51,965 nucleotides of DNA from a bacterium (GCA_020849855.1 JADZFO010000038.1:172010-223974), one strand, 5' to 3'. Counted from the stretch's first letter, positions 1 to 8,029 are shown. Numbers and translations: made by a program. The notes: a model not told the origin generated them from the sequence alone.

Positions 1-696
1 CGGGTCGGCAGCCGGGGCGCGCATCGTGTGGTGCAGACGGTCTTTGACGCGGTCAATGACTCGATGGTCGACCTGAAGAGCCGCCAGTACCTCTTTGAGC
101 TGACGGCCGGCGGGCGGGAATACCGCGACTGGCTGCGCGGACGCCTGGCCGGCAGCGACCTGGCCCGGCGCCTGGCCGGCGGTATCGGCAGCCTGCCGGA
201 GATCGGCGAGGGCCTGCCCGACTGGGCCCGCGCGCTGGAGCGCTTCCAGCGGCCGCGCAGCCTGGAGCAGACGGTCTGGTATGTGCTGCGCAACCTGGAG
301 TGGCTGCTGGACTCCGGCCGCAGGCCGAAGGTCAGCGCCTTTGGCTTCTTTCTGGCCGGTGGCCTGCTGCTGGCGATTGGCGGCTTCATCTGGCTGGTGA
401 GCTGGCTGGCGCGCCAGGGGGCCGGCGGCGGGCTCAGCAGCGGCTGGTGGATCCCGGTGCTTTCGGTCCTGCCGGCCCTGCTGATCAACCTGGTGGCCTT
501 TGTCGGGCGCAGCCAGGGTCTGGGCGTATCCGCCGGAGCGCAGCCGGGCAGCGAGAAGTTTGCCATCAATGTGGCCGAGTTCTACTGGTACATCACCGAG
601 GCCCTGGCCGATCCCGCCGAGGAGAAGCAGGGCGAGCTGAGCGCCAGCGACATTCTCGACAACTCTATCGAGCGGGCGAAGGCGCGGATTAGCTAG
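1..696 (+). CDS. Two-helix membrane protein, paralog 1 of an unnamed family (5' end probably outside window)
   Basis: Function unknown. The frame is open to the window edge. A GTG at position 28 is the first possible start inside the window, but the N-terminus is shorter than in the other paralogs, so the gene is probably cut. Counting from that GTG (222 aa), a soluble helical region carries YRDWLRGRL, PEI and RNLEWLLD, then two hydrophobic helices follow (about 104-128 and 139-161). After them come INVAEFYWYI and a short charged tail. The same order of motifs recurs in the genes at 763, 1512 and 5043 and once inside the 916-residue protein at 35052-37802. The next gene begins 66 bp downstream on the same strand, so the first three paralogs look like an operon. 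I recognise no known domain. Confidence 0.8.
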   Translation, partial: RVGSRGAHRVVQTVFDAVNDSMVDLKSRQYLFELTAGGREYRDWLRGRLAGSDLARRLAGGIGSLPEIGEGLPDWARALERFQRPRSLEQTVWYVLRNLEWLLDSGRRPKVSAFGFFLAGGLLLAIGGFIWLVSWLARQGAGGGLSSGWWIPVLSVLPALLINLVAFVGRSQGLGVSAGAQPGSEKFAINVAEFYWYITEALADPAEEKQGELSASDILDNSIERAKARIS

Positions 697-762
697 ACCG
701 CTTCGCCGAAGCCGCAGGCCGCTGCGCTGCGCTAGACTTGGCCCAGATTGGAGCAGATCAGA

Positions 763-1515
763 GTGGAGCAGTTCAGACAGGACCTGGCCCGCATCAGTAA
801 CCCCATCGCCCGGGACATCGTTGTGCGCCTGTACCGGATTGCCACGGGGCTGAATGTCGACCCCTACTCCGACGGCTACCTGCGCCAGCTTGGCGGCGAT
901 AAACACATTGGCTACTGCTACTGGCTGCGGGCGAAGCTGAAAGGCTCGGGCCTGCTGCGCCAGATTGTCGACGGGCCACTGGGCATGCCCGACCTGACGG
1001 GTGCATTGCCGCTGCTTTTCCAGCCGGCACAGAAGCTCTTCGGCGCGCGCAGGCTGGCGCCGATGCTGTGCCAGGTGCTGCGCAACCTGGAGTGGTACCT
1101 TGACCCGGTCTATTCCCGGCCGGTGCTGCCGGTGTCGGCCTACATCTGGCAGGGCACCGCCGTCCTGGCAGCCCTCGCGCTTTACACCCTGCTGATCTAC
1201 TGGCTGAGCTCTACCGGCATTCCGATGTCGAGTGCTCTGGCGCCGCTCAGCCTGGCCGGCCCCTTTGTGGGCCAGCTCGCGGCGGTCAGCCTGGGTGGCC
1301 CGCTGTCCAACCCCTTTGTCGCCGGTGTGCCGGCAAACTCCTTTCGCTTTCGGGTCAACGCGGTTGAGTTCTTCCGGCACGCCGTCGAGACCCTGAGCGA
1401 CGCCCCGGAGCCTGCGCCCGGCAAGCAGCCTCAATCTGCGGCTGAACATGCAGCCCGGGATGCCGCTGCAGGCGAGCTGGCCGCTGCCCGCCGCCGGCTG
1501 GAACGGCAGCTGTGA
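763..1515 (+). CDS. Two-helix membrane protein, paralog 2
   Basis: Function unknown; 250 aa from the GTG at 763, which lies 9 nt after a GGAG at 750-753. A TTG at 748 is the alternative start but would overlap that ribosome site. The family motifs are present: YCYWLRAKL near residue 51, RNLEWYLDP at 107-115, two membrane helices near 126-148 and 157-178, and RVNAVEFFRH near 197. The tail is Ala/Pro-rich and ends in the helix AAARRRLERQL. Its stop codon overlaps the GTG of the next paralog in a GTGA junction, which indicates translational coupling. The protein is probably anchored in the inner membrane with both long ends on the same side. Confidence 0.85.
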   Translation: MEQFRQDLARISNPIARDIVVRLYRIATGLNVDPYSDGYLRQLGGDKHIGYCYWLRAKLKGSGLLRQIVDGPLGMPDLTGALPLLFQPAQKLFGARRLAPMLCQVLRNLEWYLDPVYSRPVLPVSAYIWQGTAVLAALALYTLLIYWLSSTGIPMSSALAPLSLAGPFVGQLAAVSLGGPLSNPFVAGVPANSFRFRVNAVEFFRHAVETLSDAPEPAPGKQPQSAAEHAARDAAAGELAAARRRLERQL

Positions 1516-2207
1516 GAGAGGTCAGTTCCAAGGGAGCACAGCGGGCGCTGAAGGCGCTGGAGCGTCTGATCGCGAAGATTCGCCATGTTGAGGGAGTCAG
1601 TGACTTCAACCTGCTCCACCAGGCTTACCAGTTCAGTCCTCAGGGCATCGGCTATCGCAACTTTTTGCAGCAGAAACTTGCCGGCAGCGATATTGCACTG
1701 CGACTGATGGACGGTCTTGACGCTTTCCCCGACATTGTTGAATCCATGCCGCCACTGCTGCGACCTCTTGAGCGCCTGTTCATGCCGCGCACGCTTGAGC
1801 AAACGGCATGCTATCTGGCCCGGCACCTGGCCTGGTATCTGGATCCAAAACGCGACAAGCCGCGCTATGGCTTATCCCGCCTCTGGCCGCTTCTCGACCT
1901 GCTCATCGGCATCGCCCTCATAACCTTCTCCCTGATGCGCTTCCCTGACTATTTGTGGTTGATGCTGCTGGGACTTGGATCCTTCCTCAGCATGTTCATA
2001 CGGCTGCACTTCGTCGGCCAGGGCGGGCTGCTGCTGGGCGCTGATCCCAGCAGCGAAGACTTTCACATTAACGCCCTGGAGCTTTACCGCTATCTGCACG
2101 CGGCCTGGAGCGACCCGCCTGAAGGCGCGGCCGCGGTGACAGCACTTCCGGCAGCGGATCTGGCCAGCTCGCCTGTCGCTGAGAGCCTTGCGCGCGAGCA
2201 GCATTGA
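1512..2207 (+). CDS. Two-helix membrane protein, paralog 3
   Basis: Function unknown; 231 aa. The GTG start overlaps the TGA of the preceding gene by 4 bp (GTGA), so translation is probably coupled. Motifs are in family order: YRNFLQQKLAGSDIALRL (48-65), PDI near 73, PRTLEQT (92-98), a variant RHLAWYLDP (104-112) in place of RNLEWYLDP, hydrophobic helices near 123-143 and 146-165, and HINALELYRYL (185-195). The C-terminal tail is shorter than in paralogs 2 and 4. It is the last intact member of the operon. Immediately downstream on the other strand lies a fragment of a further family member. Confidence 0.85.
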   Translation: MREVSSKGAQRALKALERLIAKIRHVEGVSDFNLLHQAYQFSPQGIGYRNFLQQKLAGSDIALRLMDGLDAFPDIVESMPPLLRPLERLFMPRTLEQTACYLARHLAWYLDPKRDKPRYGLSRLWPLLDLLIGIALITFSLMRFPDYLWLMLLGLGSFLSMFIRLHFVGQGGLLLGADPSSEDFHINALELYRYLHAAWSDPPEGAAAVTALPAADLASSPVAESLAREQH

Positions 2208-2215
2208 TCCTGCGC

Positions 2216-2398
2216 TCAGGGGCTTGTCTGCGCGCTCTGGGCCCTCTTGGCCGGGGCCTCTGCGGCCAGTGCGTCTTTTACACCCGCCGGGCCAGCTTCA
2301 GCCAGCGCGGCTGGCAGCGCAGGCTGCGGCGCTGGCTCGGGCGCGTCGCTGTAGTTCTCCCGCAGGTAGAAGAGCAACTCTTCCTTGTTGACATGCCA
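2216..2398 (-). pseudogene. C-terminal fragment of a fifth member of the two-helix membrane family
   Basis: On the minus strand the frame reads WHVNKEELLFYLRENYSDAP and continues EPAPQPALPAALAE to a stop at 2216. This matches the C-terminal segment of the neighbouring paralogs (compare RVNAVEFFRH...SDAPEPAPG in paralog 2 and HINALELYRYL in paralog 3). The remaining two thirds of such a protein are absent: the sequence upstream on this strand is the end of a complete PPC lipoprotein. I therefore read it as a relic left when a family member was displaced. There is no plausible start codon of its own, and it points toward paralog 3. Confidence 0.6.
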
Positions 2399-2412
2399 GC
2401 CGCGGCCGCGGC

Positions 2413-4791
2413 TTAGCTGACATCCATCGTGTAGTCCGCGCCGCCCGAGCTGCACTGCACCCGCAGGTAGTAAGTGCCCGGGGTGACAGCGGCCGACACG
2501 CCGCGGACGCCGGAGTTGCCGCTGGTATCGCTGTCCAGCGAAGCCCCGGAGCCGTCAAGCAGAGTCAGGCGGATATTGCCGGCAAGCGGGTCATAAGTCA
2601 GGCTGGCGCCCAGGGACTGTGGCGCTTCGATGTTGACGAAGTAATAGTCGTCGACGTCGCCGTCATAGCCAAAGAAACCGCAGTGTCCGGTGAAGTTGCT
2701 GACCGGCAGCGCCGGGAGCTGCATCGCCGCAGGACGGCTGTCGTTGTCCTCCTGCTCGCTGAGGGTCAGCTGGGTCCTGGACATCGCCAGGTCGCAGTCG
2801 GACAGGCCGTCGGTGGCCGTCAGCTTCAGGAAGTAGGACCCGGCCTTGAGCGTCCAGTCAAACTGCCGCAGGCCCGGGTTGCCGTCACTGTCGTCATAAA
2901 CAATCTGGCCGGCCGAGTTCAGCAGGCTGAGGGTCACGGTGCTGGGGCCTTCGTCATAGGCCATGCTGATGGAGAACTGCTCCTGGTTGAGGGCGTCGAA
3001 GGTGAAGTAGTCCGTCACATCGCCGTCATAACCGCTGGCGCCGACGCTGGCCAGGTAGCCGCTGAAGGGCATGGCGGGCAGCAGGTCTGCGGTAGGGCGG
3101 GTGTCGTTCTCCTCGGTCTCACCGTAGCCGGGATGCGTGCGGCTCAGGCTGAGCGTGTAGTCGCTGCCGCCTTCCAGCGCCTCCACCTTCACATAGCAGT
3201 CGCCGCCGCGCAGGCCCTGGACCAGGGTGCGGCTGCCCGGGTTGGCATCGATAGAGCTTGCCGCCACGCTCTCGTCCTCGTCATAGAGGCGCATGCCGAG
3301 GGTGCCCGTGCCGTTGTCATAAGTGAGCTGGGCCGTGATGATGTCGCCGTCCTGGCAGGCAAAGCGGAAGTAGTCGTTGTCATCACCGTCATAGCCGAAG
3401 ACACCCACCGAGGCGCTCAGGCCATTTAGCGGCAGCGCCGGGAGCTGCTGGGCCTCGCTGAACTTGTCGTTGTTCTCGAGCTCTCCATAGCCAGGGTCAT
3501 TGCGTTCCGCGCTGAGCGTATAGGTGCCGTGGCCAACCTCCGCCTTGACCACCAACAGGCTGGTCCCGGCATGCAGGCCCCAGCTGAAGCTGCGCAGGCC
3601 GGGGTTGGCCAGGCTGTCCTTGTAGAGCTGCTGGCCTTCGGGCGTCAGCAGGGCCAGGCTGAGGTTTCCGGTGCCCGACGCATAGGCCAGGTTGAAGCTG
3701 ACAACCTCGCCCTCGGCGGCTTCGATGCTGAAGTAGTCCGTGCTGTCGTTGTCGTAACTGCCAGGGCCGACCGCGCCGCTGATCTCAAGCTCCGCGCCGA
3801 GGCTGTTGGCCTGCAGGTCGTTATCATTGGGCTCAAGTTCTGTATAGTCCGGGAAGCTGCTGCTGATGCCAAGCAGGTAATCGCCGCTGCCGGCCTCGCC
3901 CTGCACCTTGAGGGTGTAATGCCCCGCCTTGAGGCCCACATTGATATTGCGGCTGCCGGGGTTGCCGTTCTCATCACTGATCAGGGTCGCGCTGCTGTCC
4001 GGCCGCGACAGGCTCATGGTGAAGTTGGCGTCGCCGGGGTAGCTGAGGTCAATGTTGATCTGCTCGTGCTCCTCAGCATCAAAGCTGAAGTAGTCAATGA
4101 CATCACCGTCGTAGCCACCGGCGCCAAGGCTGCCCTTGAAGCCGATGAAGGGCTGCTGCGGAAGCTGCTGGGCGCCGGAGGCGTTGTCGTTTTCCTCGCG
4201 CTCGTCATAGCCGCTGTTGGGCAGGTCAAGAGAGGTCTCGACGCGCAGGGAGTTGACTTCCAGCGGCCCGTCGACGGCAAGCACCGCGACATACATCGAG
4301 CCCTGTTTGTTATAGAACTCCAGCCCTTCGCCAAGGCTTACAGTCGCCGTATCGGTGAGCTGGCTCAGTGACCAGCGCTTGCCGCTGTAATCGCTGAAGG
4401 CCAGGAAGTAGCTGCCCTGGGCGCTGCAGAGCACGCGCTCCGCCCGGATGCTGTCGTCCGCCGGGAAGTCATAAAGCTCAAAGACGGCGAAGGCCATCCC
4501 GCCCGCAGCGGCAGGGTCCAGCTCAAGGGTTTCGTTGGCATAGACCACCCCGCTCCCACTGCTGCGCACCGGAGGCTGGAGCAGAAGTTCATGCAGCACT
4601 CCGCTGGCGGTACGCAGGGGGCTGCCCTGGCCCTGCGGCAGTGCGCCAAGCTCCGGCAGGCGCGCGGCCCCCGGCTTGATCTTCTGGGCTACTGCCGGCA
4701 ATGCGGCGCTTTCCTGCTGCGCCGAGGAACAGGCGCTTAGCAGCAGGAGCAAAGCGAAGCTGAAAACCCGCAGGAAAGTGTTTCTCCCCAT
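2413..4791 (-). CDS. Lipoprotein with a shared N-terminal domain and five PPC-type repeats
   Basis: A 792-aa exported lipoprotein. The ATG at 4791 is chosen because it starts a signal peptide with lipobox LLSAC (Cys21) and follows a GGGGGG ribosome site; the frame is open 40 codons further upstream. Residues about 84-187 form a beta-rich domain, with YFLAFSDYSGKRW and GSMYVAVLAV, that recurs in the lipoproteins at 16859-18841 and 40206-43241. From about 195 to the end there are five units of roughly 115-120 residues, each with E-x-N-D followed by GYDGD-x-x-DYF (GSYDND-x-x-DYF in the second). They end in blocks such as GxYxLKVxxxxGxxDYxLxxS. This is the pattern of bacterial pre-peptidase C-terminal (PPC) domains. 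No protease domain is attached, so a surface binding or structural role is more likely than catalysis. Confidence 0.88.
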   Translation of the reverse strand: MGRNTFLRVFSFALLLLLSACSSAQQESAALPAVAQKIKPGAARLPELGALPQGQGSPLRTASGVLHELLLQPPVRSSGSGVVYANETLELDPAAAGGMAFAVFELYDFPADDSIRAERVLCSAQGSYFLAFSDYSGKRWSLSQLTDTATVSLGEGLEFYNKQGSMYVAVLAVDGPLEVNSLRVETSLDLPNSGYDEREENDNASGAQQLPQQPFIGFKGSLGAGGYDGDVIDYFSFDAEEHEQINIDLSYPGDANFTMSLSRPDSSATLISDENGNPGSRNINVGLKAGHYTLKVQGEAGSGDYLLGISSSFPDYTELEPNDNDLQANSLGAELEISGAVGPGSYDNDSTDYFSIEAAEGEVVSFNLAYASGTGNLSLALLTPEGQQLYKDSLANPGLRSFSWGLHAGTSLLVVKAEVGHGTYTLSAERNDPGYGELENNDKFSEAQQLPALPLNGLSASVGVFGYDGDDNDYFRFACQDGDIITAQLTYDNGTGTLGMRLYDEDESVAASSIDANPGSRTLVQGLRGGDCYVKVEALEGGSDYTLSLSRTHPGYGETEENDTRPTADLLPAMPFSGYLASVGASGYDGDVTDYFTFDALNQEQFSISMAYDEGPSTVTLSLLNSAGQIVYDDSDGNPGLRQFDWTLKAGSYFLKLTATDGLSDCDLAMSRTQLTLSEQEDNDSRPAAMQLPALPVSNFTGHCGFFGYDGDVDDYYFVNIEAPQSLGASLTYDPLAGNIRLTLLDGSGASLDSDTSGNSGVRGVSAAVTPGTYYLRVQCSSGGADYTMDVS

Positions 4792-5030
4792 GAGAACCCC
4801 CCGTGACCAGTGGACGCGGCATTCTAACCGCGCTGAACCCTGATCAGCGCTCGCTTCACCTGAATTTAAGCCTGCTGTAATCCTGCCCGGAGGAATACAC
4901 TTACCAGCCAATAACTGCCTGAGAGATTTCGCGGCCTGCTTCTTCAGCTCAGGTAAGCGTATGATCGCTAGCAGCAGTTCTCAACTGAAATGACGCTAAC
5001 GCCTTGGTTCTGCACTAACTGGACGCTCGC

Positions 5031-5036
5031 TATACT
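5031..5036 (+). promoter_or_regulatory. -10 box TATACT directly ahead of the start codon
   Basis: TATACT ends 6 nt before the ATG at 5043, so transcription should begin at or next to the start codon. There is no Shine-Dalgarno sequence. Confidence 0.6.
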
Positions 5037-5042
5037 TTCGTC

Positions 5043-5954
5043 ATGATCGGGCCTGACCCGCCAGTGGTTTATGACGTTCTGACTTCGCAGCCCGCGACCA
5101 AGGTCACCTATAAGGCCGCGGATACCCGCCTGCCACATTGGAGGGGCCTGCGCGGCCCGCTGGCCCGCAACTTGGGAAAGGCGCTTTACCACCTGGTCGG
5201 CACAAGTGATCCCTACGACCTGAGTTATGTGCATGGCAACTTCTATGCCCAAAGTGAGTATCGCCAGTGGGTGCGTCGTCGGTTGCGGGAAGACAACTTC
5301 ATGGCCCGAATCGGCGCGGGGATCGAGATGTTTCCAGACATCCGCGAAGAGCTGCCGCCGGTCCAGCGCTGGATTGAAAACCAGCACCGTCCACGAACCA
5401 TGCCGTCAATGATGCGCCACATGAGCCGTAACCTGGAGTGGTATCTCAGGCCGGGATCTTTGCCTGTTTTCAGCCGGAAGCTGCTTCCCAGTCTTGGCTG
5501 GATGCTTGGCTCCGGGCTCGGCAGTCTCCTGTGCGCTTTCTCCGCCTATTCTCAGTCCGGCGCGCCGGAGCTATGGAGCATTTTGTCGGGCTTTGGCGCA
5601 CTCATGGGTCTGCTTTTGGCAGTTGCTGCCGCGCTCAAGGTACTGGCTGAGATTGCTTCCTTCGGCACCGCCTGTGGCGAGAAACCGGGAAGCATGAAGC
5701 ACACGATCAATGCCGCTGAGCTGTATCTGTATTTGTTAGAGCTCTATGAAGAGCGGCCTGCCGTTGCGCTGGACATGGCAGATCTGCCCCCGGCGGATCA
5801 GTCAGTCACAGCATCGCCAGCTGGCATCTCAAATCTTGATGGCATTCCTCAGCAGGCACTGGCAGCTCTTGATCCTGCAGTGCTGGAAGGGTCACTGGCA
5901 GAGGCCCGCCGACGCTTGGACTCACGCAGCCAGGACTCTCAGCCTCTCACTTGA
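5043..5954 (+). CDS. Two-helix membrane protein, paralog 4 (longest)
   Basis: Function unknown; 303 aa. The family core begins about 70 residues in: SEYRQWVRRRL (71-81), FPDI (97-100), RPRTMPSM (116-123), RNLEWYLRP (129-137), membrane helices near 148-168 and 177-200, and TINAAELYLYLLELY (221-235). The C-terminus ends in AEARRRLDSRS, like paralog 2. The extra N-terminal stretch is weakly charged and has no signal peptide. The gene is separated from the other three by the minus-strand lipoprotein and has its own leaderless-type promoter, so it is a dispersed duplicate and not part of their operon. Confidence 0.85.
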   Translation: MIGPDPPVVYDVLTSQPATKVTYKAADTRLPHWRGLRGPLARNLGKALYHLVGTSDPYDLSYVHGNFYAQSEYRQWVRRRLREDNFMARIGAGIEMFPDIREELPPVQRWIENQHRPRTMPSMMRHMSRNLEWYLRPGSLPVFSRKLLPSLGWMLGSGLGSLLCAFSAYSQSGAPELWSILSGFGALMGLLLAVAAALKVLAEIASFGTACGEKPGSMKHTINAAELYLYLLELYEERPAVALDMADLPPADQSVTASPAGISNLDGIPQQALAALDPAVLEGSLAEARRRLDSRSQDSQPLT

Positions 5955-5994
5955 GAACATGCCCGCGGGCCATGCAAAAGCTCTCCTGCAGCGG

Positions 5995-6000
5995 TATAAT
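5995..6000 (+). promoter_or_regulatory. Consensus -10 box TATAAT 6 nt before a GTG start
   Basis: A perfect TATAAT ends 6 nt upstream of the GTG at 6007 and fixes that codon as a leaderless start in a frame that is open far upstream. Confidence 0.65.
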
Positions 6001-6006
6001 CCCCGC

Positions 6007-6291
6007 GTGGAAGATTCCAGTTTGATCATCTTTGACGTGGCACCTGAGGATGATGGCAGCTTCAGCGCCTATGCGCGGGTCGGCACTTACAGCATGCTGA
6101 CCCAGGGCAACACACTCGAGGAACTGCGGATTTCAATCAGCTCGCTGATCGAGGACTACAACATCGTTGAGCCCAACCGCATCGAGTCCTTCGCCCTGGC
6201 CTTCAGCACTGAAGGCGGTGAGCATGCACCGCTGCTGGAGCCCTTTCATGCCCCGCTGAGCGCCGGCGCATCCATGAACGCCAGCTTCTAG
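6007..6291 (+). CDS. HicB-like small protein (orphan)
   Basis: A 94-aa protein. The frame is open upstream into the end of the preceding gene, but TATAAT at 5995-6000 places the start at GTG 6007. The sequence SLIIFDVAPEDDGSFSAYAR, then a short strand and NTLEELRISISSLIEDY, matches the HicB-type partial RNase H fold: a beta hairpin, then a helix starting TLEEL. Stand-alone proteins of this kind are common and often misnamed 2-oxoisovalerate dehydrogenase subunits. In a HicAB module a small HicA toxin would be adjacent; none is present here, and there is no added DNA-binding domain. A toxin-antitoxin role is therefore not supported by context. Confidence 0.7.
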   Translation: MEDSSLIIFDVAPEDDGSFSAYARVGTYSMLTQGNTLEELRISISSLIEDYNIVEPNRIESFALAFSTEGGEHAPLLEPFHAPLSAGASMNASF

Positions 6292-6367
6292 CCCGGGCCG
6301 CCCAAAGCAGCAGATGCAGCGCAGGCGCGCGGCCAGGGATGTTTTTTCGCAAAACGAAGCAATCGGC

Positions 6368-6396
6368 TTGACACTGCGCCTGCAATGCTCTATAAC
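6368..6396 (+). promoter_or_regulatory. Sigma-70-type promoter of the arsR-SRPBCC operon
   Basis: TTGACA at 6368-6373, an exact 17-bp spacer and TATAAC at 6391-6396. It is the clearest full -35/-10 promoter I found in the window. Transcription should start near 6403, inside the palindromic operator. Confidence 0.75.
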
Positions 6397-6423
6397 CTTA
6401 TAGTTGTGCAACCAAATGGTTAT
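6392..6423 (+). promoter_or_regulatory. 32-bp palindromic operator overlapping the -10 box
   Basis: An imperfect palindrome with outer arms ATAACC and GGTTAT and inner arms GTTG and CAAC; 12 of 16 positions pair. It covers most of the -10 box and the predicted start site, just ahead of an ArsR-family gene. Binding of the regulator there would block RNA polymerase, as expected for autorepression. Confidence 0.65.
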
Positions 6424-6429
6424 GGACAA

Positions 6430-6822
6430 ATGGCCTCGCAGCGCCTCGACGCCACCTTTATCGCCCTGGCGGATCCAACCCGCCGGGCCATCCTGGCGCG
6501 TCTGAGCCGCGGCGAGGCCTCGGTGACGGAGCTGGCAAAGCCCTTTGCCATCAGCCAGGCGGCGGTCTCCAAGCATCTAAAGCTGCTGGAGCGCGCCGGG
6601 CTGGTGGCGGTTGGGCACGACGCCCAGCGCAGGCCGCGGCGCCTGGAGCCGCAGCCGCTGGCCGAGGCCAGCGCCTTCCTGGAGCGCTACCGCGAGCTCT
6701 GGGAGCAGAACTATCAGCGCCTCGACGCCCTGCTCGAGGAGCTGCAGCGCCTGCAGCCGGCCGATTCCGACCAGCCGGCGCCGGCGCCCAGAAAGAAGCC
6801 GGGGCGGAAAAACAAAGAGTAA
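6430..6822 (+). CDS. ArsR-family winged-helix transcriptional regulator
   Basis: A 130-aa repressor of the type usually paired with SRPBCC genes. The start is the ATG at 6430 (MASQRLDATFIALADPTRR); an upstream ATG in the same frame lies inside the promoter. DPTRRAILARLS and the recognition helix region ISQAAVSKHLKLLERAGLV show the ArsR fold. There is no CxC metal site, so metal sensing is unlikely. The C-terminus carries a basic tail (RKKPGRKNK) that resembles an AT-hook. The gene heads an operon with two SRPBCC proteins, the first 12 bp downstream, and sits behind a palindromic operator overlapping its own promoter. The ligand is unknown. Confidence 0.88.
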   Translation: MASQRLDATFIALADPTRRAILARLSRGEASVTELAKPFAISQAAVSKHLKLLERAGLVAVGHDAQRRPRRLEPQPLAEASAFLERYRELWEQNYQRLDALLEELQRLQPADSDQPAPAPRKKPGRKNKE

Positions 6823-6834
6823 GGGAGCAAGACC

Positions 6835-7344
6835 ATGTCAGAACCCAGGTTTGGGAATGAAACGCTGGAGCGCCGGATCCAGATCAGCATGCCCGGCGAT
6901 ACCGAGCTGTTCCTCACCCGCGAGCTCAAGGCCAGGCCGCAGCTGGTCTGGGACGCCCATACAAAGCCCGAGCTGATCAAGCGCTGGCTGACCGGGCCGC
7001 CGGGCTGGAGCATGCCGCACTGCGAAGTCGACCTGCGCGTCGGCGGGCGCTTTCGCTATGAGTGGGCGCACGAGAACGGCCAGCAGATGGGCATGAGCGG
7101 CAGCTTCACCGCCCTGGTTGAGCCGCAGCACATCGCGCATACCGAGATCTTCGATGAGGACTGGAGCGGGGGCGAGATGCTGGTGAGCACCGACTTCAAG
7201 GCCCAGGGCGAGGGGACCCTGATTGAGATGCGCATCGTCTTCTCTTCGAAGGAAGCCCGCGACGGCGCGCTCGCCACCGGGATGACCGAGGGCATGGACT
7301 TTGGCTATGGCCTGCTGGAAAAGCTGCTGGACGGGCAGCTCTAG
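6835..7344 (+). CDS. SRPBCC (AHSA1-like) domain protein 1
   Basis: A 169-aa START/SRPBCC-fold protein of the Aha1 C-terminal-domain family. These have a deep hydrophobic cavity and often partner ArsR regulators, but their ligands are mostly unknown. The diagnostic stretch is FLTRELKARPQLVWDAHTKP followed by RWLTGPPGW, EVDLRVGGRFRYEW and the C-terminal helix with GMTEGMDFGY. An AAGGGAG ribosome site precedes the ATG. It is the second gene of the arsR operon. The next gene is a close paralog, which points to a recent tandem duplication. Confidence 0.88.
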   Translation: MSEPRFGNETLERRIQISMPGDTELFLTRELKARPQLVWDAHTKPELIKRWLTGPPGWSMPHCEVDLRVGGRFRYEWAHENGQQMGMSGSFTALVEPQHIAHTEIFDEDWSGGEMLVSTDFKAQGEGTLIEMRIVFSSKEARDGALATGMTEGMDFGYGLLEKLLDGQL

Positions 7345-7401
7345 AGTCCACTTTGACAATGGTAAGGCGACAGCGTCCAGGCGCTGCCAAGGAGAAGCAC
7401 A

Positions 7402-7905
7402 ATGTCAGCTATGGATAGTCCCCGGATGGCACTGCAGCTTGAAGTCACTACGCCATCCGACACAGAAATTCTGCTCACCCGCAGCTTCAAGGCCCCGCGC
7501 CAGCTGGTCTGGGACGCGCACACCAGGCCGGAGCTGATCAGGCGCTGGCTGACCGGCCCGCCTGGCTGGACCTTCACGGTCTGCGAGGTCGACCTGCGGG
7601 TCGGCGGACGCCTGCGCTTTGCCTGGCGCAGCGAGCAGGGCGAGGAGATGGGCCTCAGCGGAGAGTTCAAGGAGGTCGATGCGCCGTCGCACATGGTCCA
7701 CAGCGAGCTCTTCGATGTGGACTGGACCGGCGGCGAGGCGATCCAGATTACCGACTTTGACGAAGCCAACGGCGTGACCACTATGCGCCAGACCATGCGC
7801 TACTCCAGCAAGGATGCCCGCGACGGCGCTATGCATTCCGGCGTGGATGATGGCATGGAGCAGTGCTATCGCATCCTGGACGCAGTGCTGGCGGAGCGTC
7901 TGTAG
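7402..7905 (+). CDS. SRPBCC (AHSA1-like) domain protein 2
   Basis: 167 aa and clearly paralogous to the preceding gene: LTRSFKAPRQLVWDAHTRPE, RWLTGPPGW, EVDLRVGGRLRF, SSKDARDGAMHSGVDDGM. An AAGGAG sits 9 nt before the ATG, so it is translated independently within the arsR operon. Differences concentrate in the loop after the glycine-rich strand and in the C-terminal helix, so the two proteins may bind different ligands. Its TAG stop codon lies inside the GTAGGG end of a palindromic repeat that begins at 7902. Confidence 0.88.
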   Translation: MSAMDSPRMALQLEVTTPSDTEILLTRSFKAPRQLVWDAHTRPELIRRWLTGPPGWTFTVCEVDLRVGGRLRFAWRSEQGEEMGLSGEFKEVDAPSHMVHSELFDVDWTGGEAIQITDFDEANGVTTMRQTMRYSSKDARDGAMHSGVDDGMEQCYRILDAVLAERL

Positions 7906-8020
7906 GGCCGAGCATGGCCTCGGCCGACGCGCAGAGACCGCACAAGCGCGGCCCTACCGCAGGGTGCAGGCGTGCCTGCAGCAATTCGTATCACCTGGTG
8001 CACGCACGCGTGCACCCTAC
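7902..8020 (+). repeat. REPIN-like palindromic element, GTAGGG...CCCTAC
   Basis: The element starts with GTAGGG, holding the stop codon of the upstream gene, and ends with CCCTAC. Inside are several hairpins, including GGCCGAG/CTCGGCC and GTGCACGC/GCGTGCAC. It fills nearly all of the gap between the SRPBCC and AlkD-like genes. Relatives lie at 8793, 9742, 10901, 32128 and 34820. Confidence 0.6.
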
Positions 8021-8023
8021 AAT
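8018..8023 (+). promoter_or_regulatory. -10 box TACAAT formed by the end of a palindromic repeat
   Basis: The terminal CCCTAC of the repeat joins AAT to give TACAAT, which ends 6 nt before the ATG at 8030. Confidence 0.6.
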
Positions 8024-8029
8024 CCCGCC

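Noticed and set aside
6007..6291. HicAB toxin-antitoxin module
   Set aside because: Only the HicB-like fold is present; there is no small HicA ORF with the conserved His next to it.
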